Shown here: in pieces, positions 8,409-17,263 of the stretch
Position numbering within the stretch: position 1 is the stretch's first letter
Layout: every line of letters starts with the position of its first letter
Source: Myxococcales bacterium
GTDB taxonomy: Bacteria > Myxococcota_A > UBA9160 > UBA4427
Assembly: GCA_012959865.1 (NCBI GenBank)
Contig: DUCH01000066.1
Coordinates: forward strand, 1 to 41,268
Direction: 5' to 3'
Length of the DNA stretch: 41,268 nucleotides
Notes under the pieces: generated by a model
Database searches by the model: none
Seen by the model: the letters and a program-made list of their open reading frames with translations, nothing else
What the model was told of the DNA's origin: nothing
Made by a program: the position numbers and the translations under genes

Positions 8409-10586
8409 ATGACCCTACCCATTAAAATCATGCGAGTTGCTACCGGGCTGCTGATTGCGCTGGCGATGAGCCTCTTGGGCGGATCGGCGGGGGCGGCAAA
8501 AAGCGAACCGGGACTCAACTGCTCCCGAATCCCCGAGCTGAGCCGAACACTGCTCCACAAGCACATCAGCTTTCACTACGTGAACGACGAATTGCGCCAG
8601 CGAATCATCGACACGTATGTCAAACGCCTGGACGCCTCCAAGAGTCTTTACCTCTCCGAGGAGGTCGAGGCACTCAAAAAGAAGCTGCGCGGCGTGATCC
8701 AACAGATTCGCGACGACAATTGCTCCGCCCTGGCTGAAATCCAGGAAGATCAAATTCTCCGCTACGAGGCCCTCCAGGAATTCGCCACTCAGGTACTCGC
8801 CAACGACGAGTACGAGCTCGACACCGAGGCGGTGCTGATCATTGACCCCGACAAACGCTCCTATTCGCGGACGGATGAAGCGCGGAAAGAACTCGTTACC
8901 AAGCTGATCCATTTCCAGATGTCCAACTACGTAAGTTCCGACATGGATCTGGCAGAAGCCCGGGAGAAGCTGACTCACCGCTACGAGTTGATGACCCGAA
9001 GGGCAAAGGAAAAAACGAGCGAAGATCTCTACGCCGACTATCTGGACGCCTTCGCCACGGCCCTCGACCCCCACTCCAACTATCTGTCCGCAGAAGTTCT
9101 GGAAGACTTCCAGATCAGCATGGGGCTTTCCCTAGAAGGCATCGGTGTCGCCCTTTCTACCCGAGATGGCTACTCGGTGGTGGAAAAAGTAATCCCCGGT
9201 GGTGCCGCCGCTGGACTCAAAATTCTTGAACCCCAGGACAAAATCATCGCCGTGGCCCAGGATGGTGAAGATCCCGTTGACATCATCGACATGGATTTGC
9301 GCGACGTCGTCCGACTGATTCGCGGCAAGCGGGGGACCACCGTCCACCTGACGGTGCTTCGCCAAGGAGACACAGCCGAGCGGTTTCAGGTCAGTATCGT
9401 TCGCGACAAAATCAATCTCGAAGAGCAGGCGGCCAAAATCCGTTTTGAGGAAGTGCAGGTGGGCGGAGAGCCCCAAAAGATCGCGGTTCTTGAACTGCCC
9501 TCCTTTTACGGCGGGAACGATCCCGGCGGCCGCCAGAGCTCTGAAGACGTAGCCGCGCTTCTCGATCAGGCCAGAAAGGAGAAGGCAGTCGGTCTCGTAC
9601 TGGACCTTTCGCGCAATGGCGGAGGCCTGCTCGATACCTCAGTGGACATCGCTGGGCTCTTTATCGAAGAAGGCGGAATCGTGGCGGTTCGCGATACTTT
9701 TTCCCAGGTCCAGGTGCTCCGCGACCCGAGTTCTCAAATCGCCTGGGACGGCCCGCTCGTCGTGTTGATTTCCAGGGTCAGCGCATCGGCCTCGGAAATT
9801 GTGGCCGGTGCTTTGAAGGACTACCGCCGGGCGGTCATCGTGGGCGATGATCACAGCTTCGGCAAGGGAACCGTTCAGAGCATGGTCCCACTGCCGGAAG
9901 GTCTGGGCGCTCTGAAAGTCACCACCGCACTCTTCTTCAGGCCAGGTGGTCAGTCGACTCAACACGCTGGAGTGGCATCGGACGTAATCATTCCTTCGAT
10001 ATTCGGAACCGATGAATTCGGTGAAGCTCATCAGACCTACTCACTCCCCACCCAATCGATTGCCGCCTTTATCGACACCTCTAGCCTGCCCTCGGACACC
10101 TCCAGCGAAGACACACCTTCGTGGAAGCCCATTACGCCCGCCCTCGTACAGGAACTCGTAGTGCGATCCCAAAAGCGCGTGGAGGTCAATGAAGATCTGA
10201 TCAAGGTTCGCGAGCGCATCGCCAAGGCCGACGCGCGAAACGGGGTGGTCCACTTGGCTGAGTTGATGAAGGAAAAAGAAGAAGAAGAGGCCGCAAAAGA
10301 AGAAGAGGCCGCAGAAAAGGAAGCCGCGGCCGACGACGAAAACTCCGAGGAGGTCCCAAGTGCCTCCCTGGAGGCCCCGGAAGGGGGCAAGGACGCAGCT
10401 CTTGCGTCGGCCGAACCCGAGGCCGAAGACGGCTCCGATCTGGCGGCCGACACGAGTACGGATACGGCCGACGGCTCCGGAACAGTACCCGCCCCCGAGG
10501 TCGAGGAAGAGGAAGAGGACCAGCCCTCCCCCCAGCAGCTAGAAGCCGTCCAGATTCTCGCCGACCTGATTCAATTGACGAGTTGA
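8409..10586 (+). CDS. prc: Tail-specific protease (Prc/CtpA, peptidase S41)
   Basis: Periplasmic serine protease of 725 residues that degrades or trims proteins from their C-termini. A signal peptide covers about residues 1-29 (MRVATGLLIALAMSLLGGS, then AGAA). The N-terminal helical domain is followed by a PDZ domain around 234-320 with GLSLEGIGVAL and KVIPGGAAAG. The protease core carries VLDLSRNGGGLLD, then SRVSASASEI, with the catalytic Ser most likely S460, and SFGKGTVQSM with the general-base Lys K486; the spacing is one residue more than the 25 of E. coli Prc. After the core (about residue 610) lies a 100-residue, very acidic low-complexity tail not found in E. coli Prc. It starts with ATG and has no clear Shine-Dalgarno. 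Confidence 0.92.
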   Translation: MTLPIKIMRVATGLLIALAMSLLGGSAGAAKSEPGLNCSRIPELSRTLLHKHISFHYVNDELRQRIIDTYVKRLDASKSLYLSEEVEALKKKLRGVIQQIRDDNCSALAEIQEDQILRYEALQEFATQVLANDEYELDTEAVLIIDPDKRSYSRTDEARKELVTKLIHFQMSNYVSSDMDLAEAREKLTHRYELMTRRAKEKTSEDLYADYLDAFATALDPHSNYLSAEVLEDFQISMGLSLEGIGVALSTRDGYSVVEKVIPGGAAAGLKILEPQDKIIAVAQDGEDPVDIIDMDLRDVVRLIRGKRGTTVHLTVLRQGDTAERFQVSIVRDKINLEEQAAKIRFEEVQVGGEPQKIAVLELPSFYGGNDPGGRQSSEDVAALLDQARKEKAVGLVLDLSRNGGGLLDTSVDIAGLFIEEGGIVAVRDTFSQVQVLRDPSSQIAWDGPLVVLISRVSASASEIVAGALKDYRRAVIVGDDHSFGKGTVQSMVPLPEGLGALKVTTALFFRPGGQSTQHAGVASDVIIPSIFGTDEFGEAHQTYSLPTQSIAAFIDTSSLPSDTSSEDTPSWKPITPALVQELVVRSQKRVEVNEDLIKVRERIAKADARNGVVHLAELMKEKEEEEAAKEEEAAEKEAAADDENSEEVPSASLEAPEGGKDAALASAEPEAEDGSDLAADTSTDTADGSGTVPAPEVEEEEEDQPSPQQLEAVQILADLIQLTS
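10278..10313 (+). repeat. Tandem 18-mer within the prc acidic tail
   Basis: Two adjacent 18-nt units (10278-10295 and 10296-10313), each ending in AGAAGAAGAGGCCGCA and differing at one base. They encode a Glu/Lys/Ala-rich, probably helical stretch. In-frame units of this kind allow length change by slippage. Confidence 0.7.
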
Positions 10587-10713
10587 GAACCGGCCAGAAG
10601 TGAGCCGTTTTCAGTTCCTCCACGTGCTGCTAGCCTCCTTGCCCAGAGCGCGGCGTTCCCTGTCCCAATAGCCAATCCCGACTACCGGCCGTCGCCCAGC
10701 TTAAGGAGCCACG

Positions 10714-11646
10714 ATGAGTCTCGATGAGTCCACCCGTGGAAAAATCGACAATCTGATCACTAGCCACCCCGTCATGCTGTTCATGAAGGGCAACCGACAA
10801 GCGCCCCAATGCGGTTTCTCGGCCAAAGTGGTGTCGATTCTCGATGACTACCTTTCCGATTACGAAACTCTTGACGTGCTCTCAAACGGGGATATCCGGG
10901 AGGGAATCAAGACCTACTCCTCTTGGCCTACAATTCCGCAACTCTACGTCGGGGGGGAGTTTCTCGGTGGCTGCGACATCATTACCGAGATGGCAGGAGC
11001 AGGAGAACTCTTCTCCGCCCTGGGAGTCGAACCGCCCGAGACTACCGTTCCCACAATCAACGTCACCGACGAAGCGGCCAAGATGCTCGAGCAGGCAGCT
11101 GCGCAGAACGGGGGAGAGGGACAACACCTTCACCTCTCTGTGAGCCGTGACTGGCAGACCAGTCTGTCCATGGCCCCTCAGAACCCCATGGATGTTCAAG
11201 TAACCGCCAACGGCGTAATACTGATGGTCGATCAGTTCAGCACTGTCCGAGCAGACGGCATCAGCATCACGCTCGTTGAAACCGCCGAGGGCAACAACGG
11301 CTTCAAAGTCGACAACCCAAACGCACCCACCCTGGGCGAAATGAGCGTTCAAGAACTCAAAGCGTTAATGGACAGCGATGAGAGCTTCGAGTTCCTCGAT
11401 GTACGCACGCCCAATGAATTCGAAACCGCTCGAATCCCGAGCGCCGTTCTTCTCGATGAAGCCCAATACCAGAGAATGCTGGGTTTGCCGAAGCAAACAA
11501 AGATCGTATTCATCTGCCATCACGGGCCCCGAGGCGTCAACGCTGGACAGCAGTACATCAGCCAGGGATTCACCAACGTCCACAATGTCACGGGCGGAAT
11601 CGAAGCCTGGTCCAGCGAAATCGACCCCAGTGTCCCCCGCTACTAA
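10714..11646 (+). CDS. Monothiol glutaredoxin (CGFS) - degenerate IscA-like - rhodanese fusion
   Basis: Cytosolic three-domain protein of 310 residues with a likely role in Fe-S cluster carriage or sulfur transfer. Domain 1 (about 1-105) is a Grx4/GrxD-type monothiol glutaredoxin with CGFS at 33-36, WPTIPQLYVGGEFLGGCDI and the glutathione pocket. Domain 2 (about 113-205) reads like the IscA/HesB fold (INVTDEAAKMLEQAAA, ANGVILMVDQFS, GFKVDNPNAP) but has none of the three cluster-binding cysteines. Domain 3 (about 212-310) is a rhodanese with LDVRTPNEFETARIPSA and the active loop ICHHGPRG, with C268. An AAGGAG lies 7-8 nt before the ATG. BolA follows 72 bp downstream, the partner expected for CGFS glutaredoxins. 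Confidence 0.88.
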   Translation: MSLDESTRGKIDNLITSHPVMLFMKGNRQAPQCGFSAKVVSILDDYLSDYETLDVLSNGDIREGIKTYSSWPTIPQLYVGGEFLGGCDIITEMAGAGELFSALGVEPPETTVPTINVTDEAAKMLEQAAAQNGGEGQHLHLSVSRDWQTSLSMAPQNPMDVQVTANGVILMVDQFSTVRADGISITLVETAEGNNGFKVDNPNAPTLGEMSVQELKALMDSDESFEFLDVRTPNEFETARIPSAVLLDEAQYQRMLGLPKQTKIVFICHHGPRGVNAGQQYISQGFTNVHNVTGGIEAWSSEIDPSVPRY

Positions 11647-11718
11647 GCAATCGGCCGAGCACCCGTAGCCACTAGAAACCCTTCGGAAAGCAAGCCCAAA
11701 GTCGCTCAACGGTTGAAT

Positions 11719-11979
11719 ATGGAAATCCAACGGCTCGACAGTCCTTCGGAAATCGCAGCGGCCCTCCACCGCGCAATCCTCGAAGCAATTCCCGATGCCG
11801 AAATCGAAGTGTCTGCCGGCGGAATCGGACACTTCGAAGTACACGTGCGGGCCAAGCTCTTCGAAGGCCTTGGCCGAGTGGGGCAACAGCAGATCGTCTA
11901 CCGAGCCATCGCTCCGTTGATGAGTGGCAACAACCCACCTGTGCATGCCATCGACCGACTCGAGTGTGTGATCGCCTGA
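11719..11979 (+). CDS. BolA family protein
   Basis: Small protein of 86 residues with the BolA fold. In known systems BolA and a CGFS glutaredoxin form a heterodimer that carries or senses a 2Fe-2S cluster. Signatures: an N-terminal helix (EIAAALHRAILEAIPDAEIEV), GHFEVHVRAKLFEGLGRVGQQ matching the HFxxxVxSxxFxG region, and PPVHAIDRLECVIA with the invariant His near the C-terminus. The usual RHR of the second motif is replaced by GQQQIVYRA. The start is taken as ATG 11719; a TTG two codons earlier is also in frame. No clear ribosome-binding site is visible, so expression probably depends on the glutaredoxin-fusion transcript. Confidence 0.8.
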   Translation: MEIQRLDSPSEIAAALHRAILEAIPDAEIEVSAGGIGHFEVHVRAKLFEGLGRVGQQQIVYRAIAPLMSGNNPPVHAIDRLECVIA

Positions 11980-12039
11980 ACCCGGAGGCGAGGGATCGCA
12001 GGCATGAATTTAGTGCCCGCTTCTGTATCGCCCGCTTCT

Positions 12040-14025
12040 CTAGAGCAGTTCGCCCTGACCATCGGAATCCACCGAATGACCGCTCGAGGCGGGTTTTTTG
12101 TCCGCAGGCGGCTTCACCGCTGTTTTTTCGAGCTTGATTTTCGCCACTGCCTTGGGGGCGAGCCTTGAGCCACGCGCCGTCGGACTGACGAACTGCAGGC
12201 CTGCGGCATCGTAGGTCGCCTTCTTTACGCGCTGGCGCTTGGCGGGCACGAAGTTCATCTGAAGCTTGCCCTGAATATCCCCGGCAAGAAGCAGGTCAAT
12301 CTTCCCCGCCTTTCCCTTGATGAGCTGGTACTCACGGTTGCGAATGAACTTCTCGATTCGAATACGCTTGCCATACGCGATCTTCTGCTTATCCCGATAC
12401 ACCACGGTGAACTCGGCACCCTTGTCAGGATCAAAGGGCTCGCAGTAGAGCAGCTTCCCCGTGAAGAGAACCTTCTCAGGCGGAGGCATGATTCGATAAG
12501 TGCCATCCGATGCGATTCCCAGAACCAGAGCGTACTCCGAAACCGCCATCTTGAAGTGATCACCGCGTACATCGCTCCCGAAAAAACCGGAGTCCTTATC
12601 GTAGCTGAGCTTAATGTTGTCCCTAGCTACGGTCTTTTTGTCCACCGCCTTGATTCGCGTTATCTCTGTGCGCCTTGGGAATCGATCGCCGTATTTTTTG
12701 ATCAAGCTGGATACGTACTCGACGGTCGTGCGCTTCATGTTGGAGAGCTTTTTGTCTACGGCGTCGATCTTCTTCTGAATCTCTACGATGTCTCGTCGAT
12801 TTTTCTCGATGTCATAAGCCGAAATCCGACGGATGCGAATTTCGAGAAGCCGCTTTATGTCTTCCTCCACCATCGGGCGCACGAATAGCTTTTTGTGCTT
12901 GGCCATCCCCTTCATGATTTCTTCGCGTACCGATTCTTCGGTAGTTGCTTCCTCAATTCGCTTATAGACGCGCTTCTCTACGAAGATCTGTTCGAGGGTC
13001 AGCCAGTGCTGCTTATCCAGAAGTTGATTGCGATCAAACTCCAGTTCGACCTTCAGCTGCATCTTGAGCTGATCGGTAAGGATATTGATGATCTCGGTCA
13101 CCGTCAGTTGCACGGGTTTTCGGTCGTTAATAACGGTGACGTTTGACGAAATCGAAACCGAGCAGTCCGTATAGGCGTAGAGTTGCGGAACGACCTCTTT
13201 GGCCGCAACGCCCCGGGCTAGCGCCAAGTCGATTTCGACGTGGTCGGTAGTGAAATCGTCGATGGACGAAACCTTCACTCGTCCTTTTTGGGCTGCATTT
13301 TCGATGGACGCGATAAGACTTTCAGTCGTGGTCCCATAGGGAACCTCGCTGATGACAACATGCTTTTTGTCCCGAACGTTGACCCGCGCCCGAACCTCGA
13401 CCTTGCCCCGACCGTCATCGTAGGCGTCGACGTCCATCAGCCCACCCTGAGGAAAGTCCGGAAAGAGACTGACGGGCTTTCCCTGAAGAATCGCGATCTG
13501 GGCTTCCCAGAGTTCCTTGAGGTTGTGAGGCAGAAGCTTGGTCGCCATCCCTACGGCAATGCCCTCGGTCCCCAGCATTAGGATCACGGGCAGCTTCGCT
13601 GGAAGCCGCACGGGCTCGGGACTGCGCCCGTCGTAACTCGGCACGAGTTCGGTCAGCGACTTATGGAAAAGAGTTTCGAGGGCCAAATCCGTCAGCCTGC
13701 ATTCGATGTAGCGCGCAGCTGCAGAGCGATGGCCCGTAGCGAGATTTCCGAAATTGCCCTGCTTTTCGATGAAATAATCCTTGTTCGCCAGGACCACTAA
13801 GGCGTCCCCGATGGAAGCGTCGCCATGGGGATGAAGCTTCATGGTTTCGCCGATAACGTTCGCCACCTTGTGAAATCGCCCATCGCTCATCGCGAATAGC
13901 GTATGCAGGATTCTTCTCTGCACGGGCTTGAGGCCATCGCGCAATTCCGGAATCGCACGATCAAGCACGAAATAGCTCGAATACTCGAGGAAATTTCGCT
14001 GCATCAGTTCTTCGAGTTGGGCCAT
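12040..14025 (-). CDS. parC: DNA topoisomerase IV subunit A (ParC), Bacteroidetes/Chlamydia-like type
   Basis: Breakage-reunion subunit of a type IIA topoisomerase, 661 residues, decatenating chromosomes with ParE. The catalytic Tyr is Y106 in AAARYIECRL. The N-terminal DNA gate reads DGLKPVQRRILHTLF and HPHGDASIGDALV; within the quinolone-determining region the positions after HPHGD are A70-S71, as in Bacteroidetes/Chlamydia ParC from memory, not S-A as in GyrA. A coiled-coil core covers about 370-470. The C-terminal region (about 490-661) is short and ends in a basic, Lys/Pro-rich tail. It lies 13 bp after parE on the same strand. GC content is visibly lower than in the flanking genes. Confidence 0.93.
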   Translation of the reverse strand: MAQLEELMQRNFLEYSSYFVLDRAIPELRDGLKPVQRRILHTLFAMSDGRFHKVANVIGETMKLHPHGDASIGDALVVLANKDYFIEKQGNFGNLATGHRSAAARYIECRLTDLALETLFHKSLTELVPSYDGRSPEPVRLPAKLPVILMLGTEGIAVGMATKLLPHNLKELWEAQIAILQGKPVSLFPDFPQGGLMDVDAYDDGRGKVEVRARVNVRDKKHVVISEVPYGTTTESLIASIENAAQKGRVKVSSIDDFTTDHVEIDLALARGVAAKEVVPQLYAYTDCSVSISSNVTVINDRKPVQLTVTEIINILTDQLKMQLKVELEFDRNQLLDKQHWLTLEQIFVEKRVYKRIEEATTEESVREEIMKGMAKHKKLFVRPMVEEDIKRLLEIRIRRISAYDIEKNRRDIVEIQKKIDAVDKKLSNMKRTTVEYVSSLIKKYGDRFPRRTEITRIKAVDKKTVARDNIKLSYDKDSGFFGSDVRGDHFKMAVSEYALVLGIASDGTYRIMPPPEKVLFTGKLLYCEPFDPDKGAEFTVVYRDKQKIAYGKRIRIEKFIRNREYQLIKGKAGKIDLLLAGDIQGKLQMNFVPAKRQRVKKATYDAAGLQFVSPTARGSRLAPKAVAKIKLEKTAVKPPADKKPASSGHSVDSDGQGELL

Positions 14026-14038
14026 GGCCTTCGGTTCC

Positions 14039-15859
14039 TCAGGCGACGTCTGTCAGAAGATTTTCGACGATAAAATCGCGGCGTGCGGGAGTATTCTTGC
14101 CCATGAAGAAGTCGAGAGTCTTGATTACATCGCTGATACTATTCACGGTGACGGATTGAATTCGCATCCCCTCACCAATGAATTGCCCGAATTCTTTGGG
14201 GCTGATCTCTCCCAAGCCCTTGAACCGGGTCACCTCGGAATTCTTGATCGTCGCCATGGCTTTGTCGCGTTCGGCTTCGCTGTAGCAATACTCTGTGGTC
14301 TTCTTGTCCCGGACTCGGAAAAGCGGAGTCTCGAGAATATAGACGTGGCCCTTCAAGACCAGTTCCTCGAAATAGCGTAGAAAGAACGTCAGCAAGAGGT
14401 TACGGATGTGCATACCATCCACATCGGCGTCGGTGGCCAGGACAACACGGTTGTAGCGGAGTCCCTCGATACCGTCTTCGATTCCCAGTGCTCGCATCAA
14501 ATTGTAGAGTTCTTCGTTCTTATAGATCGCGTCGCGCTTGAGTCCATGACAGTTCAGGGGCTTCCCCCGAAGCGAGAAAATCGCCTGGGTCCAAACATCC
14601 CGGGTAGGTACGATGACACCCGCGGCAGAATCGCCCTCGGAGAGGAAAATCGTGCTCTCGTCTCTGCGGTCGCCCTTGGCGTCGTCAAAGTGGACCTTGC
14701 AATCCGTCAACTTGGGGATTCGGATCGCCACTTTCTTGGCACGCTCCCGTGCGTCTTTCTTGATTGAGGCCAACTCTTTTCGAATGCGTTCGTTATTCGC
14801 GACTTTTTCAAGCAACATTTTTGCAGCATCGACGTTTTCATGGAGCCATCGCACGACCTGATCTTTTACTGCGGGCACTATCCAAGCCCGCACCTCTGTC
14901 GAGCCCAGCTTGTTTTTCGTCTGACTTTCGAAAACTGGATCTTGAAGCTTGACCGAGACCGCGCCGACGATCCCGTCTCGAACGTCTTCACCCGCGAAGT
15001 TCTTCTTCGCGAACTCATTGACGCCCTTGAGCACACCTTCCCGGAACGCGCTCTGATGCGTTCCCCCATCGTTGGTAAATTGACCGTTGACAAAGGAAAA
15101 GTAGGTCTCCCCATAGGCATTCCCGTGAGTGAACGCGAATTCGAGCTTTTCTCCGCGACAGTAAACGATGTCATACAGCGGGGGTTCGTCACCGATCTCA
15201 TCCCCGAGCAAGTCCGCCAGGCCATTCTTGCTCCGGTGAGTTTTTCCGTTGTAGACCAGGGACAGGCCGCTATTCAGATATGCGTAGTACCTGAGGCGGT
15301 GGCTGATGAATTCCTCGTTCCAGGCATACTCGTCAAAAATCTCGGAGTCAGGCGTGAATTGGACAAATGTTCCGTTTGCCTCCTCGCGCCCTGCTTTGCC
15401 CTTTTTTTCCTTCTGAAGACGACCGCGTTCAAATTGCGCGCGAACAAATTTGGAGTCTCGCCAACTCGTAACCTCGAAAAAACTCGAAAGGGCGTTAACA
15501 GCCTTGGTCCCCACCCCATTGAGACCCACCGAAAATTGAAAAACGTCGTCGTTGTATTTTCCCCCGGTGTTGATCTGGCTGACGCACTCCACCACTTTGC
15601 CCAAGGGAATGCCGCGGCCGAAATCGCGGACGCTCATGGTGTTCCCATCGCGGATGATTTCAATCCGCCGCCCCTCGCCCATGATGAACTCATCAACGGA
15701 GTTGTCGACCACCTCCTTGAGCATCACGTAGATACCGTCCTGGGGATGGTTTCCATCTCCCAGGCGACCGATATACATCCCCGTCCGCAATCGAATGTGT
15801 TCGAGAGCGTCGAGGGTTTGAATCGCCTTCTCGTCGTAGGCGACCTTCTGCTTGGCCAT
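14039..15859 (-). CDS. parE: DNA topoisomerase IV subunit B (ParE)
   Basis: ATPase subunit of topoisomerase IV, 606 residues. The GHKL ATPase domain shows VVDNSVDEF (Mg/ATP Asn), DFGRGIPLGK and GLNGVGTKAVNALSS. The transducer is followed by the TOPRIM domain with FLSEGDSAAGV and ATDADVDGMHIRNLL. The C-terminal DFFMGKNTPARRDFIVENL resembles Bacteroidetes ParE endings, in agreement with the ParC type. The start is ATG 15859 with GGGAGG about 5 nt upstream; the reading frame remains open to 15928 but that part is not conserved. It is the first gene of the parE-parC pair and divergent from dusB across 139 bp containing an inverted repeat. Confidence 0.94.
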   Translation of the reverse strand: MAKQKVAYDEKAIQTLDALEHIRLRTGMYIGRLGDGNHPQDGIYVMLKEVVDNSVDEFIMGEGRRIEIIRDGNTMSVRDFGRGIPLGKVVECVSQINTGGKYNDDVFQFSVGLNGVGTKAVNALSSFFEVTSWRDSKFVRAQFERGRLQKEKKGKAGREEANGTFVQFTPDSEIFDEYAWNEEFISHRLRYYAYLNSGLSLVYNGKTHRSKNGLADLLGDEIGDEPPLYDIVYCRGEKLEFAFTHGNAYGETYFSFVNGQFTNDGGTHQSAFREGVLKGVNEFAKKNFAGEDVRDGIVGAVSVKLQDPVFESQTKNKLGSTEVRAWIVPAVKDQVVRWLHENVDAAKMLLEKVANNERIRKELASIKKDARERAKKVAIRIPKLTDCKVHFDDAKGDRRDESTIFLSEGDSAAGVIVPTRDVWTQAIFSLRGKPLNCHGLKRDAIYKNEELYNLMRALGIEDGIEGLRYNRVVLATDADVDGMHIRNLLLTFFLRYFEELVLKGHVYILETPLFRVRDKKTTEYCYSEAERDKAMATIKNSEVTRFKGLGEISPKEFGQFIGEGMRIQSVTVNSISDVIKTLDFFMGKNTPARRDFIVENLLTDVA

Positions 15860-15914
15860 GGGGCCTCCCAGAACTTCCAGGCTGTGGGGGGGTGCCGACC
15901 AAGATGGAGGATTC

Positions 15915-15939
15915 AGCCGAATAATCAAGAGATTCGGCT
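15915..15939. promoter_or_regulatory. Perfect 8-bp inverted repeat between parE and dusB
   Basis: AGCCGAAT (15915-15922) and ATTCGGCT (15932-15939) are exact reverse complements separated by 9 nt. The left arm overlaps an AATAAT (-10-like) on the plus strand. No T-run follows in either direction, so an operator is more likely than a terminator. Confidence 0.45.
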
Positions 15940-15998
15940 AGATCCACCTGCTTCCCCCCGAGGGCGAAATCGCGGGAGACATCATCGTCGGCGTCGCT

Positions 15999-17207
15999 GT
16001 GCCGAATGGGGTATCCACTCGGGCCGTGGACGAAAAGTATATTGGCGGCATTAATTCCGGAGTCAGTCCCGCCCACCCGGGAGAATTCGCGCCTGTCCGA
16101 ATCGGGCCGATTCAACTCAAACTGCCCGTGGTGCTGGCCCCCATGGCGGGCATTACGAATTACCCATTTCGTGCACTCTGCCGCCAGTTCGGCGCAGGGC
16201 TCTACGTGAGCGAGATGATTACGGCTCGGGCCCTGGTCGAGCGGAACGCCAAGACCCTCAAATTGGCCGGCTTCAACCCATCAGAATCCCCCCGCAGCCT
16301 ACAACTCTACGGAGTCGATCCCGAATATGTGGGCAAGGCCGTTGCGTTGTTGGTCAACGAGGAACGGGTCGACCATATCGACATGAATTTCGGCTGTCCC
16401 GTCCGCAAGGTGACCCGAAAGGGCGGCGGAGCCGCGATTCCCGTGCGACCCCGGCTCCTGGCCAACATTGTGCGAGCGGCCGTACGCGAGGCCGGAGAGA
16501 TTCCCGTCACCATTAAATTCCGCATGGGAATCGACGACGATCTGCTCACCTACCTCGATTCCGGACGCGTCGCCGAAGGCGAAGGCTGCGCGGCGGTCGC
16601 CCTCCATGCCCGCACCGCGGCGGCCCTCTACTCCGGGAGCGCCGATTGGAATGCCATTGCCCAGCTCAAACAAGCCGTCACGAGCATCCCTGTTTTCGGA
16701 AACGGTGACATCTGGGAGTCCTGGGATGCCTTGCGGATGATGCGCGAAACGGGCTGCGACGGCGTGGTGGTCGGCCGTGGTTGCCTCGGGCGCCCGTGGC
16801 TCTTCCGCGATCTCGCCGATGTCTTCGAGGGCCGCCAGCCCTCCAACCCCCCGAATTTCGGCGAAGTCCGCAGCGTTATGCTTGACCACGCCAGCCGCCT
16901 AATCGAGTGGCTGGGAGAGCGAGTGGGCCTTCTCTCCTTCCGCAAGCATGCCACCTGGTACACGAAAGGCTTTCCCGGCAGCGCACGCTGGCGTTCGGCC
17001 CTGATCCAGGTCCAGAGCCTCTCCCAACTGCAGGAAGCCCTCGCCGATACTTCGGCCGATGTCCCCTTCCCTCCCGAGGCCATGCGGGTCAAGCGCGGCA
17101 AAAAAGGCGGCAGCCAGCGCGTCTCGTTGCCCGAAGGCTATCTCGATGACCGCCTTGCCAGCACGCCCCCAGGACCCGAGGCCGAAACAGCCGACTCCGG
17201 GGGTTGA
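15999..17207 (+). CDS. dusB: tRNA-dihydrouridine synthase, DusB/NifR3 type
   Basis: FMN enzyme that reduces uridines in the tRNA D-loop using NAD(P)H. The TIM barrel shows VVLAPMAGITNYPFRALCR, SEMITARAL, SLQLYGVDPEYVGKA, MNFGCPVRKVTRKGGGAAI with the catalytic Cys, VTIKFRMG, and IPVFGNGDIW...GCDGVVVGRGCLGRPW for phosphate and FMN. The frame has 402 residues, longer than the usual 320-380, because of about 35 extra residues at the N-terminus and a hydrophilic tail. The start is uncertain: GTG 15999 and GTG 16026 are the only conventional in-frame starts ahead of the barrel, and neither has a clear ribosome-binding site. The pattern GGGAA resembles actinobacterial DusB. Confidence 0.88.
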   Translation: MPNGVSTRAVDEKYIGGINSGVSPAHPGEFAPVRIGPIQLKLPVVLAPMAGITNYPFRALCRQFGAGLYVSEMITARALVERNAKTLKLAGFNPSESPRSLQLYGVDPEYVGKAVALLVNEERVDHIDMNFGCPVRKVTRKGGGAAIPVRPRLLANIVRAAVREAGEIPVTIKFRMGIDDDLLTYLDSGRVAEGEGCAAVALHARTAAALYSGSADWNAIAQLKQAVTSIPVFGNGDIWESWDALRMMRETGCDGVVVGRGCLGRPWLFRDLADVFEGRQPSNPPNFGEVRSVMLDHASRLIEWLGERVGLLSFRKHATWYTKGFPGSARWRSALIQVQSLSQLQEALADTSADVPFPPEAMRVKRGKKGGSQRVSLPEGYLDDRLASTPPGPEAETADSGG

Positions 17208-17222
17208 AGCCGGAGAAGCCTG

Positions 17223-17263
17223 TTGCGGCTCTGAATCGCGGCGCACGACCCGCAAATTTTTTA
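17223..17263 (+). terminator. Probable intrinsic terminator after dusB
   Basis: TTGCGG (17223-17228) pairs exactly with CCGCAA (17250-17255), with a 21-nt loop that can form extra pairs, followed by ATTTTTT at 17256-17262. It lies in the 53-bp convergent gap and runs into the polA stop codon. Confidence 0.4.
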
